The notes: generated from the letters alone by a model not told the origin. DNA of 64,000 nt from Pseudonocardia sp. SCN 73-27 (GCA_001725415.1 MEGH01000007.1:149670-213669); one strand, 5' to 3'; shown: positions 48,935-59,029, counted from the first letter of the stretch. Program-made: numbers and translations.

Positions 48935-50245
48935 TCACACCGGGTCGGCGGCCGGCGCGGGTGCCTCCGTCACCGGTGTCTCCGCGGCGGGCAGCAGCAG
49001 GGTGAACACCGGCGGGCGGGCCCGGGTGAGGGCGAGCCGACCGCCGTCGGCCTCGGCCAGGCCCCGGGCCAGCGCGAGCCCGATCCCGTGGCCGCCGCCG
49101 GTGCGGCGGGCGAACAGTTCCCCGACCGGTGTGGTGATCCCGGCACCCTCGTCGGTGACGTCGACGGCCACGGCGCCCGAGGCGTCGCGCACCCGGACGG
49201 TGACCGTGCCCGCGCCGTGACGGACGGCGTTGTCGAGCAGGACCGCGACGACCTGGCGCACCGCGGCGGCCGACGCGGCGGCCGCGGGGAGCCCTGGCTC
49301 GGCGTCGACCACGAGGGTGCGGTCCGCGGCGGTGAGCAGGGGCCGCCGGTGCGCGGCGACGTCGTCGACCAGTGCGGTGACGTCGAGGGGCTCCCCTGCC
49401 CGCCGGCCGCCGCCGCGGGCCAGCGCCAGCAGGTCCTCGACGGTGCGTTGCAGGCCGTCGGCCGATCCGACGGCCTCGGTGACGGCGTCGCGCAGGTCGG
49501 CGTCGGGGTCGTCGAGGGCGGTCTCCAGACCGAGGCGCAGCCCGGCGAGCGGGGTGCGCAGCTGGTGGGAGGCGTCGGCGGTGAAGGCCCGCTCGCGGGC
49601 GACGAGCGCGCCGAGCCGCTCGGCCGTGGAGTCGAGGTCGGCGCCGACGGAGTCGATCTCGGGGATGCCGGCGCGGGGCGCGCGGACGGTGAAGTCGCCG
49701 TCGCCGAGGCGGCGGGCCGCGCCGGAGAGCTGTTCGAGGGGCCCGGCGAGCCTGGTGGCCTGCCGCCGGGCAACGGCCCACGCCGCCAGCACCGCGGCGA
49801 CCGCCAGCGCGAGCATCACCGCCCACACGGCCGCGACCTGCAGGTACAACTCGGTCGACGACCCGGCGACGCGGATGGCGCCCGCCCGCGGGTCGTCCCC
49901 GGTGACGGCGAGGACGACGAGACCGTTCGCGTCGCCGGGGTCGGTGCCGTCGAGGACGTGCCGCACGGGCGGGTCGGCCGTCGCCGGTCCGGTGCCGAGG
50001 ATGCGGGTGCCGGCGGTGTCGTAGAGGGCGACGTCGGCCCGTTCCGCCGACGCCGGCAGGGCCGGCGCGTGCCCGGACGCGAGGTCGACCGCGACCGAGA
50101 GGGCCGCGACGGTCGCGACCTGGTCGAGCTCGGTGCGTTCGTCGGCGGCCAGGTAGGCGGCGACGATCCCGGCCAGCGGCAGCCCGAACAGCCCCGTCGC
50201 CAGCACCGCGGCCACCACCGTCAGGACGACGATCCGGCGGCGCAC
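48935..50245 (-). CDS. Sensor histidine kinase (HAMP-HisKA)
   Basis: A 436-residue kinase with helix 1 at about 6-30, an extracytoplasmic sensor of about 110 residues, helix 2 ([20 protein letters not shown]), a HAMP domain ([20 protein letters not shown]), the HisKA box with the active His in [20 protein letters not shown], and an ATPase domain with [11 protein letters not shown] and [20 protein letters not shown]. The start is uncertain: I use the GTG at 50245, just inside the overlap with the upstream regulator stop. Signal unknown. Confidence 0.92.
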   Translation of the reverse strand: MRRRIVVLTVVAAVLATGLFGLPLAGIVAAYLAADERTELDQVATVAALSVAVDLASGHAPALPASAERADVALYDTAGTRILGTGPATADPPVRHVLDGTDPGDANGLVVLAVTGDDPRAGAIRVAGSSTELYLQVAAVWAVMLALAVAAVLAAWAVARRQATRLAGPLEQLSGAARRLGDGDFTVRAPRAGIPEIDSVGADLDSTAERLGALVARERAFTADASHQLRTPLAGLRLGLETALDDPDADLRDAVTEAVGSADGLQRTVEDLLALARGGGRRAGEPLDVTALVDDVAAHRRPLLTAADRTLVVDAEPGLPAAAASAAAVRQVVAVLLDNAVRHGAGTVTVRVRDASGAVAVDVTDEGAGITTPVGELFARRTGGGHGIGLALARGLAEADGGRLALTRARPPVFTLLLPAAETPVTEAPAPAADPV

Positions 50246-50247
50246 GC

Positions 50248-50934
50248 TCAGGCCTGCGGGGCGTCGAGCCGGTAACCGTGCCCGCGCAACGTCACGATCT
50301 CGGGCATCCGCGACCCGCCGGCCGCCTCCAGCCTTCTGCGCAGCGCGGCGACGTGCACGTCGAGGGTCTTCGTCGAGCCGAACCAGTGCTCGTCCCACAC
50401 CTCGGCGATCAGGACGTCCCTGCTGACGGCGACCCCGGGGCGGGCGGCGAGGCGGGCGAGCAGGTCGTACTCGCGGGGCCGCAGGTGCACCGGCCGGCCC
50501 GCGACGGTCACCTGACGGCGGGTGACGTCGAGGGCGAGGTCGCCGAGCCGCGCAGGCCCCGGGCGGCTCGCGTCGACGCGGCGCAGGTGGGCCGCCACCC
50601 GGGCGTGCAGCTCGGCCAGCCGCACCGGTTTGACCAGGTAGTCGTCGGCGCCCGACTCCAGCCCGAGCACGACGTCCATCTCCTCGTCGCGGGCGGTCAG
50701 CATCACGATCACCGCGTCGGGCAGCGCCGGGCGCAGCTCACGGCACACGGTGAGGCCGTCGGCGTCGGGCAGCCCGAGGTCGAGCAGGACGAGGTCGAAC
50801 GCGCCGTCGTCGGGTGCGCGCAGCGCCGTCGCCGCGTCGGGGGCCCGGACGACGTCGTGCCCGTGCACGGTCAGCGTCCGCACCAGCGCCGCGCCGATCT
50901 TCTCGTCGTCCTCCACCACCAGCAGTCGTGCCAC
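50248..50934 (-). CDS. OmpR/PhoB-family response regulator
   Basis: A 228-residue regulator. The receiver has VVEDDEKIG, the phospho-acceptor Asp52 in [16 protein letters not shown] and [13 protein letters not shown]. The winged-helix effector has [40 protein letters not shown] and [17 protein letters not shown] box 6 nt before the GTG at 50934 suggests a leaderless operon with the downstream kinase. Confidence 0.95.
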   Translation of the reverse strand: MARLLVVEDDEKIGAALVRTLTVHGHDVVRAPDAATALRAPDDGAFDLVLLDLGLPDADGLTVCRELRPALPDAVIVMLTARDEEMDVVLGLESGADDYLVKPVRLAELHARVAAHLRRVDASRPGPARLGDLALDVTRRQVTVAGRPVHLRPREYDLLARLAARPGVAVSRDVLIAEVWDEHWFGSTKTLDVHVAALRRRLEAAGGSRMPEIVTLRGHGYRLDAPQA

Positions 50935-50940
50935 ACCACG

Positions 50941-50946
50941 ACGGTA
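50941..50946 (-). promoter_or_regulatory. Predicted -10 box of the OmpR-type operon, leaderless
   Basis: TACCGT on the minus strand, 6 nt before the GTG of the regulator. Motif and spacing only. Confidence 0.45.
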
Positions 50947-51073
50947 CGAGCCACCGAACTGCGGGGCCCGCCCGATCGTCAGGTGCTTACCGAACGTTTG
51001 CCCGCCGCTGGCCGGACCCGTGCCCTTCGCTTCCTAACGTCGGCCGGGCCGCCCCCGCCGACAGGAGACCGCC

Positions 51074-51703
51074 GTGCACGTCCTCGCGCTGAACCCGCTC
51101 AGCGCCCACGATCTGCTGTCGTCCTTCGGGACCATCGGTGTGCTGGTGGTGCTGTTCGCCGAGACGGGGCTGCTCGTCGGCTTCTTCCTGCCCGGCGACT
51201 CGCTGCTGTTCACCGCGGGACTGCTGTGCGCGACCGGTGCCGGCTCGCTGCACCTGAGCCTGCCGTGGGTGCTCCTCGCCGCGGCCGCTGGCGCGCTGCT
51301 CGGCGCCCAGATCGGGTACCTGATCGGCCGCCGCGCCGGCCGCGGCCTGGCCGACCGCTCCCGAAACCGCCGCGTCGTCGACGGGATGCGCCGCGCCGGC
51401 GAGCTGTTCGACCGCTACGGCCCGGCGAAGGCGATCGTGCTCGCCCGGTTCGTGCCCGTCGTGCGGACGGTGCTCAACCCCGTCGCCGGCGCCCTCGGCA
51501 CACCCGCCCGGACGTTCACGCTGTGGCAGGTCGTCGGCGGTCTGGCGTGGACGGTCGGGCTCGTCATGGCCGGGTACGCACTCGGCGCCACCGTCCCGGG
51601 TGTCGACGCCTACCTGCTGCCCGTCGTCGCGGCCGTCGTCGTCGTGTCGCTCGTCCCCCTCCTACTCGAGGTCCGCCGGGAACGCCGCCGGACCCGCGCC
51701 TGA
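51074..51703 (+). CDS. DedA family membrane protein
   Basis: A 209-residue DedA/SNARE-associated family protein. LFAETGLLVGFFLPGDSLLF carries the conserved acidic residue and GD motif. QIGYLIGRRAGRGL and ARFVPVVRTVLNPVAGALG carry the conserved FxPxxR. The family is implicated in lipid carrier flipping, including undecaprenyl phosphate, which fits uppP next door. The GTG start has AGGAGA 6 nt upstream. Confidence 0.92.
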   Translation: MHVLALNPLSAHDLLSSFGTIGVLVVLFAETGLLVGFFLPGDSLLFTAGLLCATGAGSLHLSLPWVLLAAAAGALLGAQIGYLIGRRAGRGLADRSRNRRVVDGMRRAGELFDRYGPAKAIVLARFVPVVRTVLNPVAGALGTPARTFTLWQVVGGLAWTVGLVMAGYALGATVPGVDAYLLPVVAAVVVVSLVPLLLEVRRERRRTRA

Positions 51704-51724
51704 CCTTCCCCGAAGGAGCATCCA

Positions 51725-51793
51725 GTGGCCCCGATCCTCGCGACAACCTCAGTGCCGCAACGACCTCTGCACGGCCGGCCCGAGTTCCGGTGA
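51725..51793 (+). CDS. Possible 22-codon leader ORF coupled to uppP
   Basis: GTG at 51725 with a strong AAGGAG 7 nt upstream opens an ORF encoding VAPILATTSVPQRPLHGRPE and two more residues, ending in TGA at 51793. The stop overlaps the uppP start as GTGA, and uppP has no Shine-Dalgarno of its own. So the ribosome binding site of the uppP message seems to belong to this ORF. A shifted reading of uppP itself is an alternative explanation. Confidence 0.5.
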   Translation: MAPILATTSVPQRPLHGRPEFR

Positions 51794-52731
51794 GCGGGCT
51801 CGGCTGGGTCGAGGCGATCGTCGTCGGCGCGCTGCAGGGCGTCGCCGAGCTGTTCCCCGTCTCGAGCCTGGGGCACAGCATCCTGCTGCCCGCCGTCCTC
51901 GGCGGCTCCTGGGCCAAGGACCTCGACGTGGGCGCCCCCGAATCGCCCTACCTCGCGTTCGTCGTCGGACTGCACGTCGCGACGGCGATCGCGCTGATCG
52001 TGTTCTTCCGCCGCGACTGGCTGCGCATCATCCGCGGGCTCGTCACCAGCATCGCCCGGCGCGAGGTCGTCACCCCCGACCAGCGGCTCGCGTGGCTGCT
52101 CGTGCTGGCGACGATCCCCGTCGGCATCGCCGGGCTCACGCTCGAACACCTCTTCCGCACGGTGTTCAGCCGCCCGGTCCCGACCGCGATCTTCCTGGTG
52201 CTCAACGGGTTCGTACTGCTCGCCGGGGAGCGGCTGACCGCGCGGTCGGCCCGGCGCGAGGCCGCCGCCGTCGCCGCACCGGCCGGCGGGCCGGGTGAGC
52301 AGACCGTCGCCCTGCCCGTCGTCGACGACGTGGTGGTCGACCGCAGACTGTCACGGCTGGGGGTGGGGCGGGCCGTGCTCGTCGGCGCCGCCCAGATCGC
52401 GGCGCTGCTGCCGGGGATCAGCCGGTCGGGAAGCGCGATGGTCACCGGCCTCTCCCTCGGCCTGCCGCGGGCCGACGCCGCCCGGTTCTCGTTCCTGCTC
52501 GCGACGCCGGTCATTCTCGCCGCAGGGGTGCTCAAGCTGGGCGACCTCGCCGGCCCGCTGGGCGACGGCATCCGCCCGCAGATCCTCGTCGGCAGCATCC
52601 TGTCCGGCGTCGGGGCCTACCTGTCGGTGCGCTTCCTGACCCGGTACTTCGAGAACAAGTCGTTGCGCCCCTTCGGGATCTACTGCATCGCCGCCGGGGT
52701 CGCCTGCCTGATCTGGTTCGCCGTGCGCTGA
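51790..52731 (+). CDS. uppP: Undecaprenyl-diphosphate phosphatase
   Basis: UppP (BacA) dephosphorylates undecaprenyl pyrophosphate to recycle the peptidoglycan lipid carrier. The 313-residue protein has about eight helices. LGWVEAIVVGALQGVAELFP and VSSLGHSILLP carry the first conserved motif, and LLPGISRSGSAMVTGL carries the PGxSRSG motif. The start is GTG at 51790, which overlaps the stop of a short leader ORF. It follows dedA on the same strand by 86 nt. Downstream there is a strong hairpin. Confidence 0.93.
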   Translation: MSGLGWVEAIVVGALQGVAELFPVSSLGHSILLPAVLGGSWAKDLDVGAPESPYLAFVVGLHVATAIALIVFFRRDWLRIIRGLVTSIARREVVTPDQRLAWLLVLATIPVGIAGLTLEHLFRTVFSRPVPTAIFLVLNGFVLLAGERLTARSARREAAAVAAPAGGPGEQTVALPVVDDVVVDRRLSRLGVGRAVLVGAAQIAALLPGISRSGSAMVTGLSLGLPRADAARFSFLLATPVILAAGVLKLGDLAGPLGDGIRPQILVGSILSGVGAYLSVRFLTRYFENKSLRPFGIYCIAAGVACLIWFAVR

Positions 52732-52745
52732 CGGCGCTCCGCGCT

Positions 52746-52787
52746 CGTGAGTGGCGTTACCGGCCATGGCCGGTAACGCCACTCACG
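52746..52787. repeat. 42-bp hairpin repeat, type A copy 3 (perfect)
   Basis: Perfect 20-nt arms with an AT loop; the outer part is CGTGAGTGGC and the inner stem is CCGGCC/GGCCGG. It lies 14 nt after the uppP stop and 1 nt from the ileS stop, between convergent genes. The most likely role is a bidirectional terminator. Confidence 0.8.
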
Positions 52788-52788
52788 G

Positions 52789-55700
52789 TCAGGCCCGGGC
52801 GACGTGGACCGCGACCCGGTGCGAGCCCGTGCCGTCCTCGGCCGCCGCCGCGGTACCGACGAGCGTCGGCTCCGCCGGCTCCTCGTGCACGACCGACGTC
52901 GCCAGCACCTCACCGGCGACGAACCCTTCATGGGCGCGGACCGCGGCGACGACCTCGGCGTCGCCGCCGATCGTCAGCACGATCCGGTCGGAGACGTCGA
53001 GGCCCGCGTCGCGACGGGCCTGCTGCACGACACGCACGACGTCACGCGCGGCGCCCTCCGCCGCCAGGTCCGGGGTCACCGCCGTGTCGAGGACGACGAG
53101 CCCGGTGTTGCCGGGCAGCGCCGCGGTCTCGGTCGGGTCGGCGGCCACGAGCTTCTCCGTGTACTCGCCCTCGAGCAGCGGGATCCCGCCGGCGACGACG
53201 GTGCCGTCGGGCTCCGTCGACCACTCCCCCGCCTTGACCGCCCGGATGACCTTCTGGGTGTCGCCGCCCAGCCGCGGGCCGCAGGCACGGGCGTTGACCG
53301 CCAGCTCGAACCGCCCGTGGGAGGCGACGTCGGTGGTCAGCGTGACGTCCTTGACGTTCACCTCGTCGCGCAGGATGTCGGCGAACGGGGCGAGCGTCTC
53401 GGCGTCGTCCGAGGCGACGGTGAGCCGCGCCAGCGGCAGCCGGACCCGCTTGTTGCGCGCCTTGCGCAGCGACGACGCCGACGACGCCACCTGCCGCACC
53501 CGGTCCATCGCCGTGACCAGCGCCGGGTCGTGCGGGAGCTCGTCGCGTGCGGGCCAGTCCGCCAGGTGCACCGACCGTCCGCCGGTGAGGCCCTGCCACA
53601 CCCGCTCCATCGCCAGCGGCAGCAGCGGCGCCGCGACGCGCGCCGTCACCTCCAGGACGGTGTGCAGGGTGTCGATGGCGTCGGCGTCGCCGTCCCAGAA
53701 ACGGTCCCGCGACCGCCGCACGTACCAGTTGGTGAGCACCTCCGCGTGGTCGCGGACCTGCTCGCACGCGCCGGCGATGTCGTAGACGTCGAGCGCGTCG
53801 GTCACACCGTCGACCAGCTCCGCGGTCTTGGCCAGCACGTACCGGTCCAGGACGTGCGTGGAGTCGGTGCGGGTGACGCCCCGGCGCCCGGCCGCCCCGG
53901 CGTAGAGCGACAGGAAGTACCAGGTGTTCCACAGCGGCAGCAGCGCCTGCCGGACACCCTCGCGGATGCCCTGCTCGGTGACGACGAGGTTGCCGCCCCG
54001 CAGGATCGGGCTCGCCATGAGGAACCAGCGCATGGCGTCGGAGCCGTCGCGCTCGAAGACCTCGTTGACGTCCGGGTAGTTGCGCCGCGACTTCGACATC
54101 TTCGTGCCGTCGTCGCCCAGCACGATGCCGTGCGCGACGCACGAACTGAACGACGGCCGGTCGAACAGCGCCGTGGCCAGCACGTGCAGCGTGTAGAACC
54201 AGCCGCGGGTCTGCCCGTTGTACTCGACGATGAAGTCGCCCGGGTAGTGGTGCTCGAACCAGTCGGCGTTCTCGAACGGGTAGTGCACCTGCGCGTACGG
54301 CATGGAGCCCGACTCGAACCAGCAGTCGAGCACCTCCGGCACCCGACGCATGGTGGAGCGGCCCGTGGGGTCGTCCGGGTTGGGCCGGGTCAGCTCGTCG
54401 ACGTAGGGGCGGTGCAGGTCGGTCGGGCGAACCCCGAAGTCGCGCTCCAGCTCGTCGAGCGAGCCGTAGACGTCCATGCGCGGGTAGGCGGGGTCGTCCG
54501 ACATCCACACCGGGATGGGGCTGCCCCAGTAGCGGGTGCGCGAGATCGACCAGTCGATCGCGTTCTCCAGCCACTTCCCGAACTGGCCGTCGCGCACGTG
54601 CGAGGGCACCCACGTGATCTGCTCGTTGAGCTCGACCATGCGGTCGCGGAACGCCGTGACCCGCACGAACCAGGAGTCGACGGCGCGCTGGATCAGCGGG
54701 TTCCCACACCGCCAGCAGTGCGGGTAGGCGTGGTCGTAGGTCTCGCGACGCAGCAGCACACCGTTGACGTACGGCGCACCGTTCTTCAGGTCGTCGATGA
54801 TGACGGGATTGGCCTCGAAGACCTGCAGGCCCTCGTAGGGCGGCACCGTCGCGTCGAACTTCCCGGCGCCGTCGACGGGCACGACGACCTCGATGCCCGC
54901 CGCGTCGGTGACGACCTTGTCCTCCTCACCGAACGCGGGCGCGATGTGCACGACACCGGTTCCGTCGTCGGTGGTGACGTAGTCGGCCGCCAGGATGCGG
55001 TGGGCGTTCTCGCGGCCGACGAAGAAGTCGAACGGCGGCGTGTAGCCGGTGCCGACGAGCTCGGCACCCGTCAGCGTCCGCAGCTCCTCGGGCTCCTCGC
55101 CCAGCTCACGTGCGTAGGCACCGACCCGCGCGGCGGCGAGCAGGTACTTCTCCCCGTTCGCGGCGACCAGCGCGTACTCGACGTCCGGGTTGACCGCCAT
55201 CGCAAGGTTCGACGGCAGCGTCCACGGCGTCGTCGTCCAGATCAGGGCGAGCGCACCGTCGAGGTCGGTGCCGGGTGCGTTCAGCCGCAGCCCGACGGTG
55301 ACGGCCGGGTCCTGCCGGTCCTGGTAGGCGTCGTCCATCTTGGTCTCCGACGCCGACAGCGGGGTGCCGTCGTGCCAGCAGTACCAGAGGACGCGGAAGC
55401 CCTGGTAGACGTAACCCTTGTCGTACAGGGTCTTGAACGCCCACATGACGCTTTCCATGTAGTCCAGGTCGAGCGTCTTGTAGTCGTGGTCGAAGTCGAC
55501 CCAGCGCGCCTGGCGTGTGACGTACGCGCGCCACTCGTCGGTGTAGCGCAGCACCGACTCCTTGCAGGCCGCGTTGAACTCGGCGACGCCCATCGCGTCG
55601 ATGTCGGACTTGCCCTTGAGCCCCAGCTGGCGCTCCGCCTCGGTCTCGGCGGGCAGGCCGTGGGTGTCCCAGCCGAACCGCCGCTCGACGTGCTTGCCGC

Positions 55701-55974
55701 GCATCGTCTGGTAGCGCGGCACGACGTCCTTGACGTAGCCGGTGAGCAGGTGGCCGTAGTGGGGCAGGCCGTTGGCGAAGGGCGGGCCGTCGTAGAAGAC
55801 GAACTCGTTGCCGCCGTGCTCACCCGCCGGACGGGCGGCGACCGACGCGCGGAACGTGTCGTCGGCGGCCCAGAAGTCGAGGACCTCGCGCTCGAGCGCG
55901 GGGAACGACGGGTGCGCGGGGACGGCCGGATACGCCCCGGTGTCGTCGGCGGGCGGCGCGGGCTGATCGGCCAT
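52789..55974 (-). CDS. ileS: Isoleucyl-tRNA synthetase
   Basis: IleS charges tRNA-Ile. The 1061-residue class I enzyme has the first signature as [26 protein letters not shown], editing-domain segments ([29 protein letters not shown]) and the second signature KMSKS in [15 protein letters not shown]. An anticodon-binding domain and C-terminal part complete it. It belongs to the long eukaryote-like IleS2 type by length. A T-box leader precedes it, so expression depends on tRNA-Ile charging. The ATG at 55974 has GAGGAG 10 nt upstream. Confidence 0.97.
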   Translation of the reverse strand: MADQPAPPADDTGAYPAVPAHPSFPALEREVLDFWAADDTFRASVAARPAGEHGGNEFVFYDGPPFANGLPHYGHLLTGYVKDVVPRYQTMRGKHVERRFGWDTHGLPAETEAERQLGLKGKSDIDAMGVAEFNAACKESVLRYTDEWRAYVTRQARWVDFDHDYKTLDLDYMESVMWAFKTLYDKGYVYQGFRVLWYCWHDGTPLSASETKMDDAYQDRQDPAVTVGLRLNAPGTDLDGALALIWTTTPWTLPSNLAMAVNPDVEYALVAANGEKYLLAAARVGAYARELGEEPEELRTLTGAELVGTGYTPPFDFFVGRENAHRILAADYVTTDDGTGVVHIAPAFGEEDKVVTDAAGIEVVVPVDGAGKFDATVPPYEGLQVFEANPVIIDDLKNGAPYVNGVLLRRETYDHAYPHCWRCGNPLIQRAVDSWFVRVTAFRDRMVELNEQITWVPSHVRDGQFGKWLENAIDWSISRTRYWGSPIPVWMSDDPAYPRMDVYGSLDELERDFGVRPTDLHRPYVDELTRPNPDDPTGRSTMRRVPEVLDCWFESGSMPYAQVHYPFENADWFEHHYPGDFIVEYNGQTRGWFYTLHVLATALFDRPSFSSCVAHGIVLGDDGTKMSKSRRNYPDVNEVFERDGSDAMRWFLMASPILRGGNLVVTEQGIREGVRQALLPLWNTWYFLSLYAGAAGRRGVTRTDSTHVLDRYVLAKTAELVDGVTDALDVYDIAGACEQVRDHAEVLTNWYVRRSRDRFWDGDADAIDTLHTVLEVTARVAAPLLPLAMERVWQGLTGGRSVHLADWPARDELPHDPALVTAMDRVRQVASSASSLRKARNKRVRLPLARLTVASDDAETLAPFADILRDEVNVKDVTLTTDVASHGRFELAVNARACGPRLGGDTQKVIRAVKAGEWSTEPDGTVVAGGIPLLEGEYTEKLVAADPTETAALPGNTGLVVLDTAVTPDLAAEGAARDVVRVVQQARRDAGLDVSDRIVLTIGGDAEVVAAVRAHEGFVAGEVLATSVVHEEPAEPTLVGTAAAAEDGTGSHRVAVHVARA

Positions 55975-55984
55975 GGCGGTGGTG

Positions 55985-56230
55985 CTCCTCGTGCGGCTCG
56001 TGGATCTCTGCCTGCACGGGGACGACGACCCGGGACCGGGCGCCGCGGTACCACCCCGCTTGCTGCGTGCCCGCCGGGCGAACCCGGTGGCCGCGCGGCC
56101 TCTCGTTCGACGGCTGTGACGGGCCGCACCCGCCCGGTTCTACTCCGGGCCGTGTGTGCGCCCGTTTCTTCCGGAGGCTCCCCGGTGATGGCCGGATCGA
56201 CGCCGTTGGTCCTGCGTGTACGTCCAGGGT
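55985..56230 (-). promoter_or_regulatory. T-box riboswitch of ileS (tRNA-Ile sensing)
   Basis: The antiterminator/antisequestrator core GGGTGGTACCGCGG is present (minus strand, about 56043-56057). Upstream, CCGGCC-ATC-ACCGG forms a short stem I with the specifier ATC at 56187-56189. The segments GGAAGAAACGGG and GTAGAACCGGGCGGGT are as in actinobacterial ileS leaders. The ribosome binding site GAGGAG lies at 55985-55990. Known actinobacterial members act on translation, with uncharged tRNA-Ile opening the ribosome binding site; no terminator is seen here. A TACCCT box near 56231-56236 may be the promoter. Confidence 0.88.
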
Positions 56231-56292
56231 AGCGCGGGCGCGCCACCGCATTCCGCGCGCCCCGAGCGGGGCGCGCGGTGCGGGTGGTCGGG

Positions 56293-57765
56293 TCAGCGCG
56301 CCTCGGCGTGGTGGCGCGCGGCGATGGTCCGGCTCGGGCTGCACAGCCCGCACGGGGTGAAGCCGAGCTCCACCGCCTCACGGACCGGCAGCGGGATCAA
56401 CGCCTGCCCCTCCAGCGAGCGGCACCCCGTCACGTGGAATCGGGGTTGCTCGTCGATGACGACGACCTCGTCCTCCAGGCCCGCGACCTGCGCGGCCACC
56501 CGGGCCTCCGGGGTCTCCTCCGGCGGCTCGGCGGGTGTGGCGGGCGGCGGCGCGCCGCTGCCGGCCGCGGCCGCCGTGGTCGTGGTGGCCTCGGCGGCGT
56601 CGGTCCCCGCACCGGCCGCCGACCGGCCGGGCGCGCCCTGTTCCTGGGCGGGCTTGCCGGCCATGACGGCCGTGGCCTCGGCACCGCCGGAACCCGGCGT
56701 GCCACCCGATGCGGCCTTCGTGCTGTCGCCGGGGCCGTCGTTCGCAGGGCGGTCGGTCACGGGGCGGTCGGTCACGGGGCGGTCCTGTCCCGTGCCGTCC
56801 TTCGCGGGCCCGCCCTTGTCGGCGCTCTTCTCCGCGCCGGGCGCGGACGAGGCAGCGTCGGGACCCGCCGGTGCCGCGTCGGACCGTGCGGGCGCCTGGG
56901 ATGCGCCCGACGGCTTCTGCAGCGACGGGTTCTGGCCCGACGCACTCTGACCCGACGGGTTCTGCGCAGCCGAGTTCTGGACGGCCGGGTTGCCGGCCGC
57001 GGTGGCACCTGCTGCCGCCGCTGCACCCGCGGCCGCGGCGGGCACCGCGACCGTCGGGCCGTCGACGGACCCCTTCGGCCGCTCCGGGGGACGCGACTCC
57101 TGGGGGCGCGACTCCTGGGAACGCGACTCCTGGGAACGCGACTCCTGGGAACGCGACTCGGGCGCGCCCGGCGTCTCGCCCCCCGGCGCCGCGACCGGGC
57201 CGCCCAGCATCTGGGTCGCCTCGGCACCGGGCCGGCCCGGTTCTCCACCCCGCGAGCCGTCCGCCGCAGCGGGACGCGACCCTGCCGCCGGGTCGCCCGC
57301 CGCAGCCCCGCTCCGGGCCGCGTCGACAGTCACGCTGCGTGACGAATTTACGCTCGATGGGGTGACGCTGTCGTCAGCGCCGGACGGTCGCCCGGATGAG
57401 CCGGGCGGTTGCGACGGGCCCTGCGGCGCCGACGCCCCGGCGGGCACCCCGCTGGGCGACACCCCCGGCGGCGGAGCCACCGGAGGCACGACCGGGAGCA
57501 CCTGAGTGACCGCCTCGGCACCCTCGAACGAGGGTGCTCGGCTGTCCCCCGGCATCCCGGGCGGCGGCCCATCGGCCTCCGCCCGGCCCGGTGCGGGCCC
57601 CGTACGGGCCGCAGAGCGGCCACGGAGCCAGTCGACGAGCAGCACCACCGCGGCGCCCGCGCTGACGGCCACGGACACCCACGCCCAGAGGACGCTGCCC
57701 GTCAGCAGAGCGACGACGAGCAGGGCGAACGCGACCAGGACGAGGATCAGAACCAGCAGCAGCAC
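56293..57765 (-). CDS. Pro/Ala/Ser-rich membrane protein with C-terminal metal-binding motif
   Basis: A 490-residue protein of unknown function. Two helices at the N-terminus (about 1-22 and 25-47) are followed by 350 residues of low-complexity Pro/Ala/Ser/Gly linker with repeats (SQESR several times, DRPVTDRPVTDRP, QNPSGQ). The final 75 residues look folded: FHVTGCRSLEGQALIPLPVR and AVELGFTPCGLCSP give His-x3-Cys and Cys-x-x-Cys, like Ada-type zinc-binding motifs. It lies between ileS and wag31, so a cell-pole or division role is conceivable. Confidence 0.7.
   Translation of the reverse strand: MLLLVLILVLVAFALLVVALLTGSVLWAWVSVAVSAGAAVVLLVDWLRGRSAARTGPAPGRAEADGPPPGMPGDSRAPSFEGAEAVTQVLPVVPPVAPPPGVSPSGVPAGASAPQGPSQPPGSSGRPSGADDSVTPSSVNSSRSVTVDAARSGAAAGDPAAGSRPAAADGSRGGEPGRPGAEATQMLGGPVAAPGGETPGAPESRSQESRSQESRSQESRPQESRPPERPKGSVDGPTVAVPAAAAGAAAAAGATAAGNPAVQNSAAQNPSGQSASGQNPSLQKPSGASQAPARSDAAPAGPDAASSAPGAEKSADKGGPAKDGTGQDRPVTDRPVTDRPANDGPGDSTKAASGGTPGSGGAEATAVMAGKPAQEQGAPGRSAAGAGTDAAEATTTTAAAAGSGAPPPATPAEPPEETPEARVAAQVAGLEDEVVVIDEQPRFHVTGCRSLEGQALIPLPVREAVELGFTPCGLCSPSRTIAARHHAEAR
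57091..57160. repeat. 15-bp tandem repeat inside the Pro-rich gene
   Basis: About 4.6 copies of ACGCGACTCCTGGGA, nearly identical, with copy boundaries at 57091, 57106, 57121, 57136 and 57151. On the minus strand it encodes SQESR units. In-frame repeat, likely to vary in copy number between strains. Confidence 0.85.
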
Positions 57766-57830
57766 GATTCACTCCCTGGTGGGCGGCACCACGGCGCCGC
57801 CCACCGTCCGGGGATCTGTCTCGGGGACGG

Positions 57831-58691
57831 TCAGCTGCCGGCGTCGGCGCGCTGGCCGTAGCCGCTGGCGGCGTAGCCCCCGTTGGACGACGAGCGGCCG
57901 TCGGCGGGCGCGGCGGAGGCGCGGTCGCCGAGGTCGCGCAGCTGCGACTCCAGGTACGTCTTCAGCCGCGTCCGGTACTCACGCTCGAACGTGCGCAGCT
58001 CGTCGATCTTCTTCTCCAGCACCGACTTGTCGCGCTGGATGGTGCCGATGATCTCGGTCTGCTTGCGCTCGGCGTCGCTGACCAGCGTCGCAGCCTTGTC
58101 GCGCGACTGCCGCTCCAGCGTCTCGGCGCGCGTGCGCGCGTCGTTGAGCATCGTCTCGGCGCGGGCCCGGGCGTCGTTCACGAGGCCGTCGGACTTGGTC
58201 CGCGCCTCCGAGAGCAGCTGCTCGGACTTGGTCCGCGCGTCGGCCAGCATGGAGTCGGCCTCGTTCTTGGCCTCGGCGGTGAGCCGGTCGGCCATCTCCT
58301 GGGCCAGGCCCAGGACCTTGGCGGCCTGGACGTGGTGGTCGCCACCACCCATGTCACCGCCATCGGCCAGCTGCGGCGCGGGGGCCGACAGCGAGCGCGG
58401 CGGCTCGACGGGACGCGGGGGCTCCACCGGCCGCTGGATCTGGGCCGTGGGCGGCGCCAGGGCGGGCTGGGGACGCGAGCGCGCCTCCTCCAGATCGGCC
58501 TGGGCGCTGCCGAGCTGGGACTCCATCTGGGACCCCTGCTCGCGCAGGTCGTCGTTCTCCTCGATCAACCGGGCGAGCTCGGCCTCGACCAGGTCCAGGA
58601 AAGCGTCGACCTCGTCCTCGTTGTACCCCCTCTTCCCGATAGGGGGCTTGCTGAACGCGACGTTGTGAACGTCGGCGGGCGTCAGCGGCAT
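57831..58691 (-). CDS. wag31: Polar growth and septum protein Wag31/DivIVA
   Basis: A 286-residue DivIVA-type coiled-coil scaffold that marks the growing poles in actinobacteria and directs peptidoglycan synthesis. The conserved N-terminal membrane-binding domain is [20 protein letters not shown] followed by [21 protein letters not shown] Pro-rich insert (about 75-110) precedes a long coiled coil (about 125-255) with heptad-like [20 protein letters not shown] repeats. The ATG has AGGTGAT 5 nt upstream. It follows yggT by 46 nt. Confidence 0.96.
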   Translation of the reverse strand: MPLTPADVHNVAFSKPPIGKRGYNEDEVDAFLDLVEAELARLIEENDDLREQGSQMESQLGSAQADLEEARSRPQPALAPPTAQIQRPVEPPRPVEPPRSLSAPAPQLADGGDMGGGDHHVQAAKVLGLAQEMADRLTAEAKNEADSMLADARTKSEQLLSEARTKSDGLVNDARARAETMLNDARTRAETLERQSRDKAATLVSDAERKQTEIIGTIQRDKSVLEKKIDELRTFEREYRTRLKTYLESQLRDLGDRASAAPADGRSSSNGGYAASGYGQRADAGS

Positions 58692-58737
58692 CGGATCACC
58701 TCATGCAGTCCTCGGCGGCAAACCGGGTGACTGGGGC

Positions 58738-59025
58738 TCACTCCGGCCTGACAACGTCCATCAGTATGAACACTGCCAGGAGGAGAACCATAATCGAGAG
58801 GTCCAGTCCCACTCCCCCGATCCGGACCGTGGGGATCACTCTCCGCAACAACTTCACGGGCGGATCGGTCACGGTGAAGATCGCCTCGAGGGCGACGGCA
58901 CTCTGTCCGGCGGGGCGCCACTTGCGCGCGAAGGCATGCACCAGCTCCACGACGATGCGTGCCGTGAGCAGCAGCCAGAAGGCGAAGAGGACGTAGTAGA
59001 GGACGAGACGAAGGACGTCGGGCAC
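58738..59025 (-). CDS. yggT: YggT family membrane protein
   Basis: A 95-residue protein with two main hydrophobic regions (VLRLVLYYVLFAFWLLLTAR and LDLSIMVLLLAVFILMDVVR) and the YggT middle motif VTDPPVKLLRRVIP. Family members lie in division clusters and their function is unclear. The GTG at 59025 starts 4 nt after the sepF stop, so it is co-translated. A longer reading from 59118 would overlap sepF and is rejected. Confidence 0.92.
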   Translation of the reverse strand: MPDVLRLVLYYVLFAFWLLLTARIVVELVHAFARKWRPAGQSAVALEAIFTVTDPPVKLLRRVIPTVRIGGVGLDLSIMVLLLAVFILMDVVRPE

Positions 59026-59029
59026 GGGC

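Noticed and set aside
57091-57160. 15-bp tandem repeat as a CRISPR-like array
   Set aside because: Repeats are contiguous with no spacers, in frame, and inside a coding region.
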